From contig JAQVSI010000005.1 of the NCBI GenBank assembly GCA_028700625.1, forward strand, positions 1-42,652: a stretch of 42,652 bases of DNA, read 5' to 3'. Positions 24,880 to 32,686 of this stretch are shown piece after piece. The stretch comes from Candidatus Shapirobacteria bacterium. GTDB lineage: Bacteria; Patescibacteriota; Microgenomatia; UBA12405. Positions within the stretch are counted from its first letter, which is position 1. Every line of letters begins with the position of its first letter. The position numbers were made by a program, and so were the translations under genes. The notes beneath the pieces were generated by a model. That model was not told the DNA's origin, ran no database searches, and saw only the letters and a list, made by a program, of their open reading frames with translations.

Positions 24880-25664
24880 TCCAAAAAAATCTTTCAATAA
24901 TTGTCTTAGCTGGAAATGAAGAACAAATGATTGTTGATTGTCTTAAATCATGTAATTGGACCAATGAAATCATTTTAGTTGCCGCCAACTCAACAGACAA
25001 TACTGTTAATTTAGCTAAAAAGACAATTCCTTCTATTAAAATAATAAAAACAAAAGATGAATACAATAAAAACTTTTCTAAATGGAGAAATCTTGGATAT
25101 CAAGCCGCCACTAAAGATTGGATTCTCTATATAGATGCTGATGAAAGGATTCCTTTAAAACTAAAAAAGGAAATAATTAGTAACATAAATAAAAAAAATA
25201 ATAAAATCTCCCACTACGACATTCCCAGAGCTAATCATTATTTAGGTAAAAGAGTTCATTTTGGAGGGTCTTACCCAGACTACGTTAAAAGGCTTTATTG
25301 TAAAAAATATTTCAAAGGTTACAAAGGTATCTTACACGAGGAACCTCTTATTGTTGGGTTTCTAGAACACTTAAAATCAGATCTTCTACACTACACTCAC
25401 CGAGACTTAAATTCTATGGTTAATAAAACATTAGCTTGGACAGATATGGAAGCTAAGGCCCTTTTTCAAAATAATCATCCACCTGTTGTTTGGTGGCGTT
25501 TTATTAGAATGATGTTGACCAAAATTTGGCAACGCCTTATTATTCAAAAAATGTGGTGTGATGGCACAGTTGGTTGGATTTCAGTTTTATTTGAAACCTT
25601 CGACACTTTTTTGATTTACGCTCGTCTTTGGGAAATTCAACAAAAACAAAACAATCAAATTTAG
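24876..25664 (+). CDS. GT2 glycosyltransferase, WaaE-like
   Basis: This 262-residue enzyme has SIIVLAGNEEQMIVDCL, NEIILVAANSTDNT, WILYIDADERIPLKLKKEI (DxD) and FGGSYPDYVKRLY. GILHEEPLIVG and HYTHRDLNSMVNKTLAWTD are the acceptor-side motifs of WaaE-type enzymes. It is more similar to the 35916 protein than to the 23028 protein, since both share the YPD-x-x-x-RL segment and the H-Y-x-x-x-[DS]-x-x-x-x-x-x-x-K/R helix. It acts in the cytoplasm, with a hydrophobic patch near the C-terminus. The start is set by AGGGGAG 6 nt upstream. Donor sugar unknown. Confidence 0.87.
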   Translation: MIQKNLSIIVLAGNEEQMIVDCLKSCNWTNEIILVAANSTDNTVNLAKKTIPSIKIIKTKDEYNKNFSKWRNLGYQAATKDWILYIDADERIPLKLKKEIISNINKKNNKISHYDIPRANHYLGKRVHFGGSYPDYVKRLYCKKYFKGYKGILHEEPLIVGFLEHLKSDLLHYTHRDLNSMVNKTLAWTDMEAKALFQNNHPPVVWWRFIRMMLTKIWQRLIIQKMWCDGTVGWISVLFETFDTFLIYARLWEIQQKQNNQI

Positions 25665-25673
25665 TGATATCAT
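25665..25673 (+). promoter_or_regulatory. Extended -10 (TGATATCAT) 7 nt before a start codon
   Basis: TG-A-TATCAT begins at the base after the previous stop codon and ends 7 nt before the ATG at 25681. This predicts a leaderless transcript for the GT4 gene. No -35 is seen at 16-18 bp, as is allowed for extended -10 promoters. Confidence 0.45.
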
Positions 25674-25680
25674 AAATTTG

Positions 25681-26862
25681 ATGGTAAAAAGAGCTGCAAT
25701 TTATGATCCCTATTTAGATACTCTAGGTGGTGGTGAAAGATATTGTCTTACTGTCGCTGAAATTTTACTGAAAAATGGATATAAAGTTGATTTATTTTGG
25801 TCTGGGAAACAAGATCTAATCGAAAAAGCAGAACAAAGATTTTCCTTAAAATTAGAAGGTTTAAATTTAGTTACAGATGTTTTTCAGATAAAACCTCACC
25901 AAATTGATCTTCTTGAAGGTAAACAAAATCTTTTTGATATTATCAACAAATCACTTAATCCTCAAAAAATCCATCAAAAAATAACTACTTTTGTTAAAAA
26001 GTTAAAAATAACCAGTAAGTACGATATCTTTTTTTATTTAGGTGACGGCAGTATTCCTATTCTCATAGGTAAACAAAATTTTCTCCATATTCAAGTTCCA
26101 TTTTCAAACGAAAGAAGTTTTTTAAATAAACTAATTACTAAATCAAAACTATTATTATTTTCCAAAATAATTTGTAATTCAAAATTTACCGCTAAGTTCT
26201 ACGAAGATGATATTTTATCTAAAATAACAGTTCTTTATCCTCCAGTCGATGTTGAGAAATTTGAAACATCAAAAGATAAAGAAAACATAATTCTTTCTGT
26301 CGGTCGTTTTGATAATGTTTTAAACGCAAAAAAACAAGACGTCTTAATTGATGCTTTCAAAGAACTAGTCGAAAAAGAAGGAATAAAAAATTGGAAATTA
26401 GTTCTAGCAGGAGGCAGTCTAATAGATCCAGATCATAATTCTTATTTAAAATACTTACAAGAAAAAGCAAAAGATCTTCCAATTTATTTTATTATTAATC
26501 CAAAATTTGATAAATTAAAAGAAATTTATGCAAAGTCAAAAATTTATTGGCATGCAGCTGGTTTTGATGTTGATGAAAAAAAACATCCAGAAAATACAGA
26601 ACATTTTGGAATGACTGTCGTTGAAGCAATGGCTTCTGAATTAGTTCCAGTAGTTGTTTCAAAAGGTGGAATTCCAGAAATCATTTCTGACGGCGTAGAT
26701 GGATATCTGTGGAAAACTTTAGATGAATTAGTCTTTAAAACAAAAAGTCTCATCGATTCTCCTGAAGATTTAGAAAAAATGTCTAGAAAAGCTATTATTA
26801 AATGTCAAAAGTTTTCAAAAGATAATTTTGAAACAGCTTTAACTGCTTTAATCAAAAAATAA
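25681..26862 (+). CDS. GT4 glycosyltransferase (ALG11/PimB-like GT-B)
   Basis: This 393-residue GT-B enzyme likely adds a hexose from a nucleotide sugar on the cytoplasmic face. The N-terminal domain shows YDPYLDTLGGGERYCLTVAEIL, the G-G-x-E-R acceptor/phosphate loop of ALG2/ALG11-like proteins. The C-terminal domain has ILSVGRFD, WKLVLAGGS, a YWHAAGF-D-x-D-E-K-K-H-P-E segment and EHFGMTVVEAMASELVPVV with the E-x7-E-type donor site, then SKGGIPEIISDG. The ATG at 25681 is chosen over a TTG directly before it, and it matches the -10 spacing. It begins a new small unit with the following GT2. Confidence 0.88.
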   Translation: MVKRAAIYDPYLDTLGGGERYCLTVAEILLKNGYKVDLFWSGKQDLIEKAEQRFSLKLEGLNLVTDVFQIKPHQIDLLEGKQNLFDIINKSLNPQKIHQKITTFVKKLKITSKYDIFFYLGDGSIPILIGKQNFLHIQVPFSNERSFLNKLITKSKLLLFSKIICNSKFTAKFYEDDILSKITVLYPPVDVEKFETSKDKENIILSVGRFDNVLNAKKQDVLIDAFKELVEKEGIKNWKLVLAGGSLIDPDHNSYLKYLQEKAKDLPIYFIINPKFDKLKEIYAKSKIYWHAAGFDVDEKKHPENTEHFGMTVVEAMASELVPVVVSKGGIPEIISDGVDGYLWKTLDELVFKTKSLIDSPEDLEKMSRKAIIKCQKFSKDNFETALTALIKK

Positions 26863-26863
26863 T

Positions 26864-27736
26864 ATGAAAATATCAGTTATAGTTACAAACTGGAATGGAC
26901 TTTCTTTATTAAAAAAAAATCTAGAACAGATTGTTAAAATGAGTCCAGAAGCAGAAGAAATAATAGTTGCCGACGATGCTTCTACCGACAAAAGTGTAGA
27001 TTATGTTAAGGATTTACAAAAAAAATATCCAAAATTAAAATTAATTACTCATAAAAACTTTGGTTTTGGTAAAAATTCAAATGATGCAATTTCAAAAAGC
27101 AAAGGAGATTTAGTAGTTTTATTAAATAGTGATATTTTTCCCCATCCAAATTACATTAAAAATTCTCTTCATCACTTTTCCGATCCAAATTTATTTGGAG
27201 TTGGTTTTTCCGAGTTTGGTCATGAAAATTGGTCAACTATCTTTTGGAAAAATGGATATCTTCAACACAATAGAGGTAAAGATGCCAGTAAAACTCATAT
27301 AACCGGATGGCTTTCAGGAGGAGACTCAATTATAAGAAAAGATTTATTTCAAAAATTAGGTGGTTTTGATGATGTATATGAACCTTTTTATTGTGAGGAC
27401 TTAGATCTTGGCATAAGAGCTTGGAAATCTGGATATACACTCTTATGGGAACCAAAATGCGTTGTTGAACACAACCATGAATCAACTATTTCCAAATTCT
27501 CTAAAAGTTTTTTAAATTATGTTAAAGAGAGAAACAGGCTAATATCAACATGGCGAAATGTCGATGATCCACAATTTATTGTTTCCAATAAAATTGCTTT
27601 AATCGGCCGTGTTTTATCTGGCCCAAACTACATAAAAATTATTTTAGCTGCCAAAAGACAAATAAAAAAACACCAAGCGCCAATTGTTTTTCCAAAACTT
27701 ACAGACAGAGAAGTTTTTAATAAATTTAAGCTTTAA
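26864..27736 (+). CDS. GT2 glycosyltransferase, WbbL-like
   Basis: This 290-residue GT-A enzyme has SVIVTNWNGLSLLKKNL, VADDASTDKS, HKNFGFGKNSNDAI, LLNSDIFPHP (NxD-type metal site), WLSGGDSIIRKDLFQKLGGFDDVYEPFYCEDLDLGIRAW and EHNHEST. It is a member of the same broad group as the 23968 protein, with a different acceptor loop. A weak hydrophobic stretch near residue 255 may touch the membrane. It begins 1 nt after the GT4 gene. Its stop shares the bases TTAA with the stop of the minus-strand gene at 27733, so the two genes overlap tail to tail by 4 nt. Confidence 0.88.
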   Translation: MKISVIVTNWNGLSLLKKNLEQIVKMSPEAEEIIVADDASTDKSVDYVKDLQKKYPKLKLITHKNFGFGKNSNDAISKSKGDLVVLLNSDIFPHPNYIKNSLHHFSDPNLFGVGFSEFGHENWSTIFWKNGYLQHNRGKDASKTHITGWLSGGDSIIRKDLFQKLGGFDDVYEPFYCEDLDLGIRAWKSGYTLLWEPKCVVEHNHESTISKFSKSFLNYVKERNRLISTWRNVDDPQFIVSNKIALIGRVLSGPNYIKIILAAKRQIKKHQAPIVFPKLTDREVFNKFKL

Positions 27737-29229
27737 AACCAAGGTCTCTTGGTGGTCAACATATCAGTTGCTGGATATTTAGGTAAAAGAAATCTATCGA
27801 AAAAAGGTAATTTTGTTTTTGATAATAAAGTTGATTGACTAAACGGACAAGTTTTATTCTCACATCTAATTTCAAAAGCCGAATAAATATATTTTGCATT
27901 AAAATAAAATCCCAAAATTACAAATACAATCAAAATCCATCTCGATATTTTTTTTGCCAAAGTACTTTTGTTTAGAAAAGACAATAAAGAAGGAATCAAG
28001 GCTATAAAATAAACAATTCTGTAAACATTTGGTGGTGTAGTTGGTCTAAAATCATTTGCTAAATAATATCTAGAGCTCAACAACAAACCAACAGCAAAAA
28101 CCATTGTAAAGAAATTAGCTCTCTTGTAAACCCAAACTAACCCTAAAGATCCAAATATTGATAACATTGGGAAAAATGGATATCTGTACCAGGGCAACAA
28201 ATCCTGTTCTGATCCAGAAATAACCGACATCACCAACCAATAAAAGAAAAACATACTCAATAATTTTGTATTTTTACCCATCTTTTTTTGAAATGAAAAG
28301 AATAGGGCAAAAAATAATCCGAAAACATACCAACCATCAAAAAGTGTAAAAATATCAAAAGATGGTGAATTCAAGACGTAAGCCAATCCGGTCCAACCAG
28401 CAAATCTGCCTCCTTGAATTGCCACAATACTTTTAAATAATTCCCAATCATACATATACCCATAAAGAATATAGAGACCTATTCCTAATATTACAAAGCC
28501 AGTTATTATTAAAATATCTTTCCATCTTTTGTTTTTTACAGCAAAATAAATACAAAGTGGTGCCAAGAAAAATCCAGTTGGTTTCATTAATCCCAAAAGC
28601 ATACTAAAAATACCAAAGATAAAAGCATAAAATAACTTTGGTTTTCTCATGTAAGATTTCATTAACAAAAGCGAAGCAGTCACTGCTAAGGCAATAATAT
28701 TTTCTGGAACCGACATTCTCGATCCAAATACTATTATTGGAGTAATCCCATAAAAGCACATTGCTAATATTCCAACATTAAAGCTATAAAATTTATATCC
28801 AACCCAAAAAACTAAAAACATCGTCACTACCGATGCTAAAACAGTTGGAATTCTGGAATGTGATGTTGGAATTAACTTATCTCTATCGTCTCCGAAAAGA
28901 TGAGCCACTCCTCCAGACATTAAGGAAAATAATGGTGGTTCATCTAACCAAGGCTTGTACAGCTTTGCTGGTAAATATACTCCTTTCAAATCTCCCACAA
29001 TTCCATCAAACATCAAGTTTTCTTTCGAATAATCCAATGTTGACCAAGACATAGGTACCCCTGTTTCAATTAAATTTATTCCAGACCAGCTATACAATAA
29101 CTCCTCAGCATGAGCAGAATCTGGAACTCTATCGTAATTATGAAACTTTAATATCAGTAAAAACAAAAATAAAACACCAAAAACAAGATATCTACCATTA
29201 AATTTTATATTTTTTAAAATATTCAACAT
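27733..29229 (-). CDS. GT-C membrane glycosyltransferase with AEE in place of the catalytic DE
   Basis: This 498-residue GT39-like protein has about 11 helices and is encoded against its neighbours. It is closest to the 3778-5205 protein, sharing KPWLDEPPLFSLMSG, YGITPIIVFGSRM-x-x-x-EN and YMYDWELFKSI. In the first exterior loop it reads DSAHAEELLYSWSG, so E42-E43 stands where the relative has D40-E41. That is a conservative change that may preserve or alter activity. The C-terminal tail (about 450-498) is soluble and contains a possible disulfide pair (CENKTC). It is monocistronic, convergent with the 26864 gene and divergent from 29308. Confidence 0.83.
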   Translation of the reverse strand: MLNILKNIKFNGRYLVFGVLFLFLLILKFHNYDRVPDSAHAEELLYSWSGINLIETGVPMSWSTLDYSKENLMFDGIVGDLKGVYLPAKLYKPWLDEPPLFSLMSGGVAHLFGDDRDKLIPTSHSRIPTVLASVVTMFLVFWVGYKFYSFNVGILAMCFYGITPIIVFGSRMSVPENIIALAVTASLLLMKSYMRKPKLFYAFIFGIFSMLLGLMKPTGFFLAPLCIYFAVKNKRWKDILIITGFVILGIGLYILYGYMYDWELFKSIVAIQGGRFAGWTGLAYVLNSPSFDIFTLFDGWYVFGLFFALFFSFQKKMGKNTKLLSMFFFYWLVMSVISGSEQDLLPWYRYPFFPMLSIFGSLGLVWVYKRANFFTMVFAVGLLLSSRYYLANDFRPTTPPNVYRIVYFIALIPSLLSFLNKSTLAKKISRWILIVFVILGFYFNAKYIYSAFEIRCENKTCPFSQSTLLSKTKLPFFDRFLLPKYPATDMLTTKRPWF

Positions 29230-29233
29230 ATTT

Positions 29234-29262
29234 TTAATAGAAACTTACATACTATTATTCAA
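29234..29262 (-). promoter_or_regulatory. Possible promoter for the minus-strand GT-C gene (TTGAAT-17-TATTAA)
   Basis: On the minus strand TTGAAT (29262-29257) and TATTAA (29239-29234) have a 17-bp spacer. Only 4 nt remain to the ATG at 29229, so the transcript would start at about the start codon. The spacing is tight, so this is a moderate call. Confidence 0.4.
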
Positions 29263-29272
29263 TAATATAAAT

Positions 29273-29278
29273 TATAAT
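29273..29278 (+). promoter_or_regulatory. -10 box TATAAT upstream of the 29308 gene
   Basis: A perfect TATAAT lies in the divergent gap and would start transcription about 23 nt before the ATG at 29308. No convincing -35 is seen 16-18 bp upstream. It could drive the long run from 29308 to the end of the window, where all genes are co-directional and nearly gapless. Confidence 0.4.
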
Positions 29279-29307
29279 GGAATTAAACAACAAGTAATCT
29301 CTACTAA

Positions 29308-31035
29308 ATGAAAAATAAAAAAACTCTAATACTTCTAATTTGTTTATTTTTAGTTTCCGTAATTACCTTCTATCGTCTTCTTCGCCCTGGTTATTTTTCT
29401 ATGATGGATGACATGCATGTCTTCAGACTCGATCAGCTTGATATATGCCTAAAAGATGGACAATTTCCTTGTCGTTTTATTAAAGACGGGGGAATGGGTT
29501 ATGGTCATCCTCTTTTTAATTATTATTCACCTCTGGCCTATGGGGTTGCTGAGTTTTTTCATCTTTGTGGCTTCAGTCTTATTAATAGTCTTAAAATAAC
29601 CTTTGCTTCTTGTCATTTAATTGGTGTTTTCGGCATGTTTTTCTTTGCTAGTCTTTTTTGGGGCAATTTAGGCGCTTTTGTTTCAGCCATCATCTTTCTT
29701 TTAGCTCCATATCAAGCCACTGATAGTTTTGTTCGTGGAGCTATTTCTGAATCTTTGGCCATTAATATAATTCCTTGGATCTTCTATTTTTTAACGAAAT
29801 TTATTAACCAACAAAAAAACAAAAAATGGAAATTAAAAATTGGAAATTGGGGTTTAATTATATCCCTAACAGCTATTCTCCTAAGCCATAATCTCATCAG
29901 CTTAGCCATCGCTCCAATTCTTGTTGTTTACTCTCTTTTTCTGTTAATAAAAAACAAAAACCTTAATTTAAAATCAATTTTAAATCTTTTGTTTCCTGTT
30001 TTAATTTCTGTTGGTATAAGTGCTTTCTTTTTATTGCCAGCACTTTTTGAAAAGAATTTAGTCACCATCGACACCATGACTCAGGGATATTTTAACTATA
30101 TAATTCATTTTGCAACCCTATTTCAGCTCTTTATTTCTCGTTTTTGGGGTTTTGGAGCTTCTCTTTGGGGCCCAATCGACGACATGGCATTCTCTATTGG
30201 TCTTGTTCAATGGTTAATACCATTAATAACAGTTTTATTTTTATTTTTCAAAAAAATATTGAAAAAGAAGGTCCTCCTTGTCAAGGGAGGATGTCCTGAT
30301 TTATCAGGACAGGTGGGTTTAATATTACTATTCTTTTTCTTTTTTCTATTTTCAATCTTTCTAACTCACAACAAATCAACTTTCATTTGGAAACTTTTTC
30401 CTTTTATGTCTTTCTATCAATTTCCTTGGCGTTTTCTTTCAATTTCCATTTTTACTTCGTCCTTTATTGCTGGTTCGTTAATTTCATTTATTAATAAAAA
30501 ATATCAAATATTAATTGTTGTAGTTATTTCACTCCTTACCATTATTTTAAATTTTTCCTATTTTAAAGAAGACATCTGGTTTTCAAATTTAACCGATGTT
30601 CAAAAACTTTCTTCAACTGAAATAGTTAAACAAAGTGGAGCTGGACTAAAAGATTACTGGCCAAAATATGGTCAATCATTTCCTACCACTTTTGCTCCAA
30701 CCGAACTCACCGTTTCTAATGATGTTGTTATTAAAAATTATATTAAAAAAAGTAACAAAATTAGTTTTGATTTCATTGCTAATTCAAACAGTAAAATAAC
30801 AGTTCCTTTGGTTTATTTTCCAAATTGGAAACTCTTTGTCGATGATAAAATTACAGATTTTGAAATTAGTAAAGACTTGGGCCTAATCGAATTTGATGTC
30901 GTCCCCGGAAACCATTCTGTTTTATTGAAATTAACCAACACTCCAATAAGAACCATAAGTAATCTAATTAGTATTATTAGCTTAGCTTTAGCTATAATTG
31001 TAAGCATCAGATTGAAATTTAAAAATGAAAAATAA
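29308..31035 (+). CDS. Large membrane protein, YfhO/PTPS-related GT-C-like, with two repeat insertions
   Basis: This 575-residue paralogue of the 18187-19911 protein shares SMMDDMHVFR (D34-D35), CLKDGQFPCRF, YGHPLFNYYSPL, VRGAISESLA, LSHN, YQFPWRF, a C-terminal beta domain and TPIRTISNLIS. Two repeat elements interrupt it in frame. The ATTGGAA heptads encode KWKLKIGNWG (about 173-182). The double hairpin encodes VLLVKGGCPDLSGQVGL (about 322-338). Both fall in loops where the paralogue is shorter, and the frame is kept. A 27-residue hydrophobic run follows the second insertion. It probably acts on lipid-linked sugars. Family function is not proven. Confidence 0.78.
   Translation: MKNKKTLILLICLFLVSVITFYRLLRPGYFSMMDDMHVFRLDQLDICLKDGQFPCRFIKDGGMGYGHPLFNYYSPLAYGVAEFFHLCGFSLINSLKITFASCHLIGVFGMFFFASLFWGNLGAFVSAIIFLLAPYQATDSFVRGAISESLAINIIPWIFYFLTKFINQQKNKKWKLKIGNWGLIISLTAILLSHNLISLAIAPILVVYSLFLLIKNKNLNLKSILNLLFPVLISVGISAFFLLPALFEKNLVTIDTMTQGYFNYIIHFATLFQLFISRFWGFGASLWGPIDDMAFSIGLVQWLIPLITVLFLFFKKILKKKVLLVKGGCPDLSGQVGLILLFFFFFLFSIFLTHNKSTFIWKLFPFMSFYQFPWRFLSISIFTSSFIAGSLISFINKKYQILIVVVISLLTIILNFSYFKEDIWFSNLTDVQKLSSTEIVKQSGAGLKDYWPKYGQSFPTTFAPTELTVSNDVVIKNYIKKSNKISFDFIANSNSKITVPLVYFPNWKLFVDDKITDFEISKDLGLIEFDVVPGNHSVLLKLTNTPIRTISNLISIISLALAIIVSIRLKFKNEK
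29825..29852. repeat. In-frame heptanucleotide repeat (ATTGGAA type, 4 units)
   Basis: The units AATGGAA, ATTAAAA, ATTGGAA and ATTGGGG encode KWKLKIGNWG in a loop. The paralogous protein at 18187 is about six residues shorter in this loop, which fits an insertion of three heptads (21 nt). The unit order matches 16291-16318. Confidence 0.8.
30271..30320. repeat. Double-hairpin dispersed repeat inside a coding region
   Basis: Hairpin 1 is TCCTCCTT-GTC-AAGGGAGGA (30272-30291, one bulged G). Hairpin 2 is a perfect 9-bp stem, TGTCCTGAT-TT-ATCAGGACA (30292-30311), followed by GGTGGGTTT. The GC-rich block stands out from the AT-rich surroundings and matches the intergenic element at 8591-8633. It is read in frame without a stop. 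Confidence 0.85.
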
Positions 31036-32686
31036 AAAATATATTTTATTTATTTTAATTACCTTAATTGCTTTTTTTCTCAGATTTTGGCAATTAAACA
31101 AATTTCCAGTCGGTCTTAATTGGGATGAAGTTAGCCATGGTTACAATGCTTACAGTCTAATTAAAACCGGCCAAGATCAATGGTCAAAATCGTGGCCTAT
31201 TTTTAATTTTAGGGCCTATGGAGATTATCCAACCACTCTTAACATGTATCTTTCCATGCCTTTTATCTATTTATTTGGTTTAAATGAATGGACAACCAGA
31301 ATTGTTTCTGCTCTTTGCGGCTTTGGTTTAGTTATCGTTTCCTATTTTCTAGGTAAAGAACTATTTAAAGATGAAAAAAAATCTTATCTGTTAATGTTAT
31401 TAGTCGCCCTTTCTCCTTGGACATTTTTCACTTCAAGAGCTGTTTTTCAATCGACAGTTGCTCAATTTTTTCTTTCTCTTGGAATCTTATTTTTAATCAA
31501 AGCTACAAAAAAAATAAACTTTCTATTATTAGGAATCTTTTTTACGTCACTTTCAACTTATGCCTATCACAACGCTAAAATAGTTGTTCCAATATTATTT
31601 TTTGCCTATGCTTTTATTTTCTTTAAAGAAATAAAAGAAAATTCTGCAAAAAAAATAAAAGTGTTTCTAGTTAGTTTAGTTTTAATTTTTGTTTTAATGA
31701 TTCCTCAGGCAATCAATATCTTTAATAAAGATGCTCAAGCCCGCAGTCGTTGGGTTTTTGCCATAAATCCAGCCACTATCAATCAAATAGAAACCGATAG
31801 AAATAATTATCAAGGTAATTCATTAATTGCCAAATTAAAATACAACAAGATCACTGTTTTTACCGAAATTGTCGCAAAAAATTATCTTGGTTTTATAAAT
31901 CCACGAATTTTATTTTTTGACAGCACTCAAAACTTCCAATTTAACATTCCTCAAACTGGAGTCCTTTACTCTGTTTGCCTCCCTTTCTTTTATATTGGTT
32001 TGATAATTTTAATTTTAAAATTTTTTAAAAAAGAAAAACTCCCTATTTTCATAATTTTTTGGTTCCTAATTGGTCTAATTCCTGCAGTTATAACCATTGG
32101 CGATTTTCCAATCATCAGGGCCATGACTATCTTACCTTTACCTCAAATTTTTATAACTTATGGTTTTTTTAAAACAATTGATTTCTTTAAAAATAAAAAG
32201 ACAAAATCTTTATTCATTTTTTTATTTTTATTAATTTTATTTTTTCAATCTTTTATTTATTTTAAAAATTATTTTAGTGATTACTCAAAAAATTATTCCT
32301 CTTCTTGGCAATATGGATATAAAGAAGTTATAACTTATATAAAAAATAATTATGATAATTATGATCAAATTATTTTCACCAAAAAATATGGTGAAGCTCA
32401 TGAATTCGTTTTATTTTATTGGCCTTGGAATCCAAAATCTTATCAAAATGATCCTAGTTTAAATTGGGATTTTCATGCCGATTGGTATTGGGTTAATGCT
32501 TTTGATAAATTCAAATTTGTTAATGACTGGGATATTAAAAAAGAAACTAACAATATCACCTCAAAAACCCTTTTAATCACTTCTCCTGGCAACTATAATA
32601 AAGAAAATACTAATTTAATTAAAACTATTTATTTTCTCGATAAGTCACCAGCCTTTGATATTTTAAACACTTATGACCAAAAGTAA
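31025..32686 (+). CDS. GT-C membrane glycosyltransferase (GT39/ArnT-like), tandem copy 1
   Basis: This 553-residue protein has 11-12 helices. The first exterior loop reads LNWDEVSHGYNAYSLIKTG (D34-E35), then FRAYGDYPTTLNMYLSMPF and a TR-[IL] pair at the end of the second loop. The C-terminal exterior domain (about 420-553) includes YGYKEVITYI and KKYGEAHEFVLFYW. It is the first of three adjacent paralogues that share W/P-DE-x-x-x-GYN-x-YSL. It overlaps its upstream neighbour by 11 nt and its downstream neighbour by 14 nt. It likely adds a sugar from a polyprenyl-phosphate donor, and the three copies probably differ in acceptor or linkage. Confidence 0.88.
   Translation: MKNKKYILFILITLIAFFLRFWQLNKFPVGLNWDEVSHGYNAYSLIKTGQDQWSKSWPIFNFRAYGDYPTTLNMYLSMPFIYLFGLNEWTTRIVSALCGFGLVIVSYFLGKELFKDEKKSYLLMLLVALSPWTFFTSRAVFQSTVAQFFLSLGILFLIKATKKINFLLLGIFFTSLSTYAYHNAKIVVPILFFAYAFIFFKEIKENSAKKIKVFLVSLVLIFVLMIPQAINIFNKDAQARSRWVFAINPATINQIETDRNNYQGNSLIAKLKYNKITVFTEIVAKNYLGFINPRILFFDSTQNFQFNIPQTGVLYSVCLPFFYIGLIILILKFFKKEKLPIFIIFWFLIGLIPAVITIGDFPIIRAMTILPLPQIFITYGFFKTIDFFKNKKTKSLFIFLFLLILFFQSFIYFKNYFSDYSKNYSSSWQYGYKEVITYIKNNYDNYDQIIFTKKYGEAHEFVLFYWPWNPKSYQNDPSLNWDFHADWYWVNAFDKFKFVNDWDIKKETNNITSKTLLITSPGNYNKENTNLIKTIYFLDKSPAFDILNTYDQK

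Noticed and set aside
26391-26406. Two ATTGGAA-like units in the GT4 gene at 25681
   Set aside because: They encode NWKLVLAG, a segment normal for GT4 enzymes at this position, and only two units are present. Protein conservation explains it.
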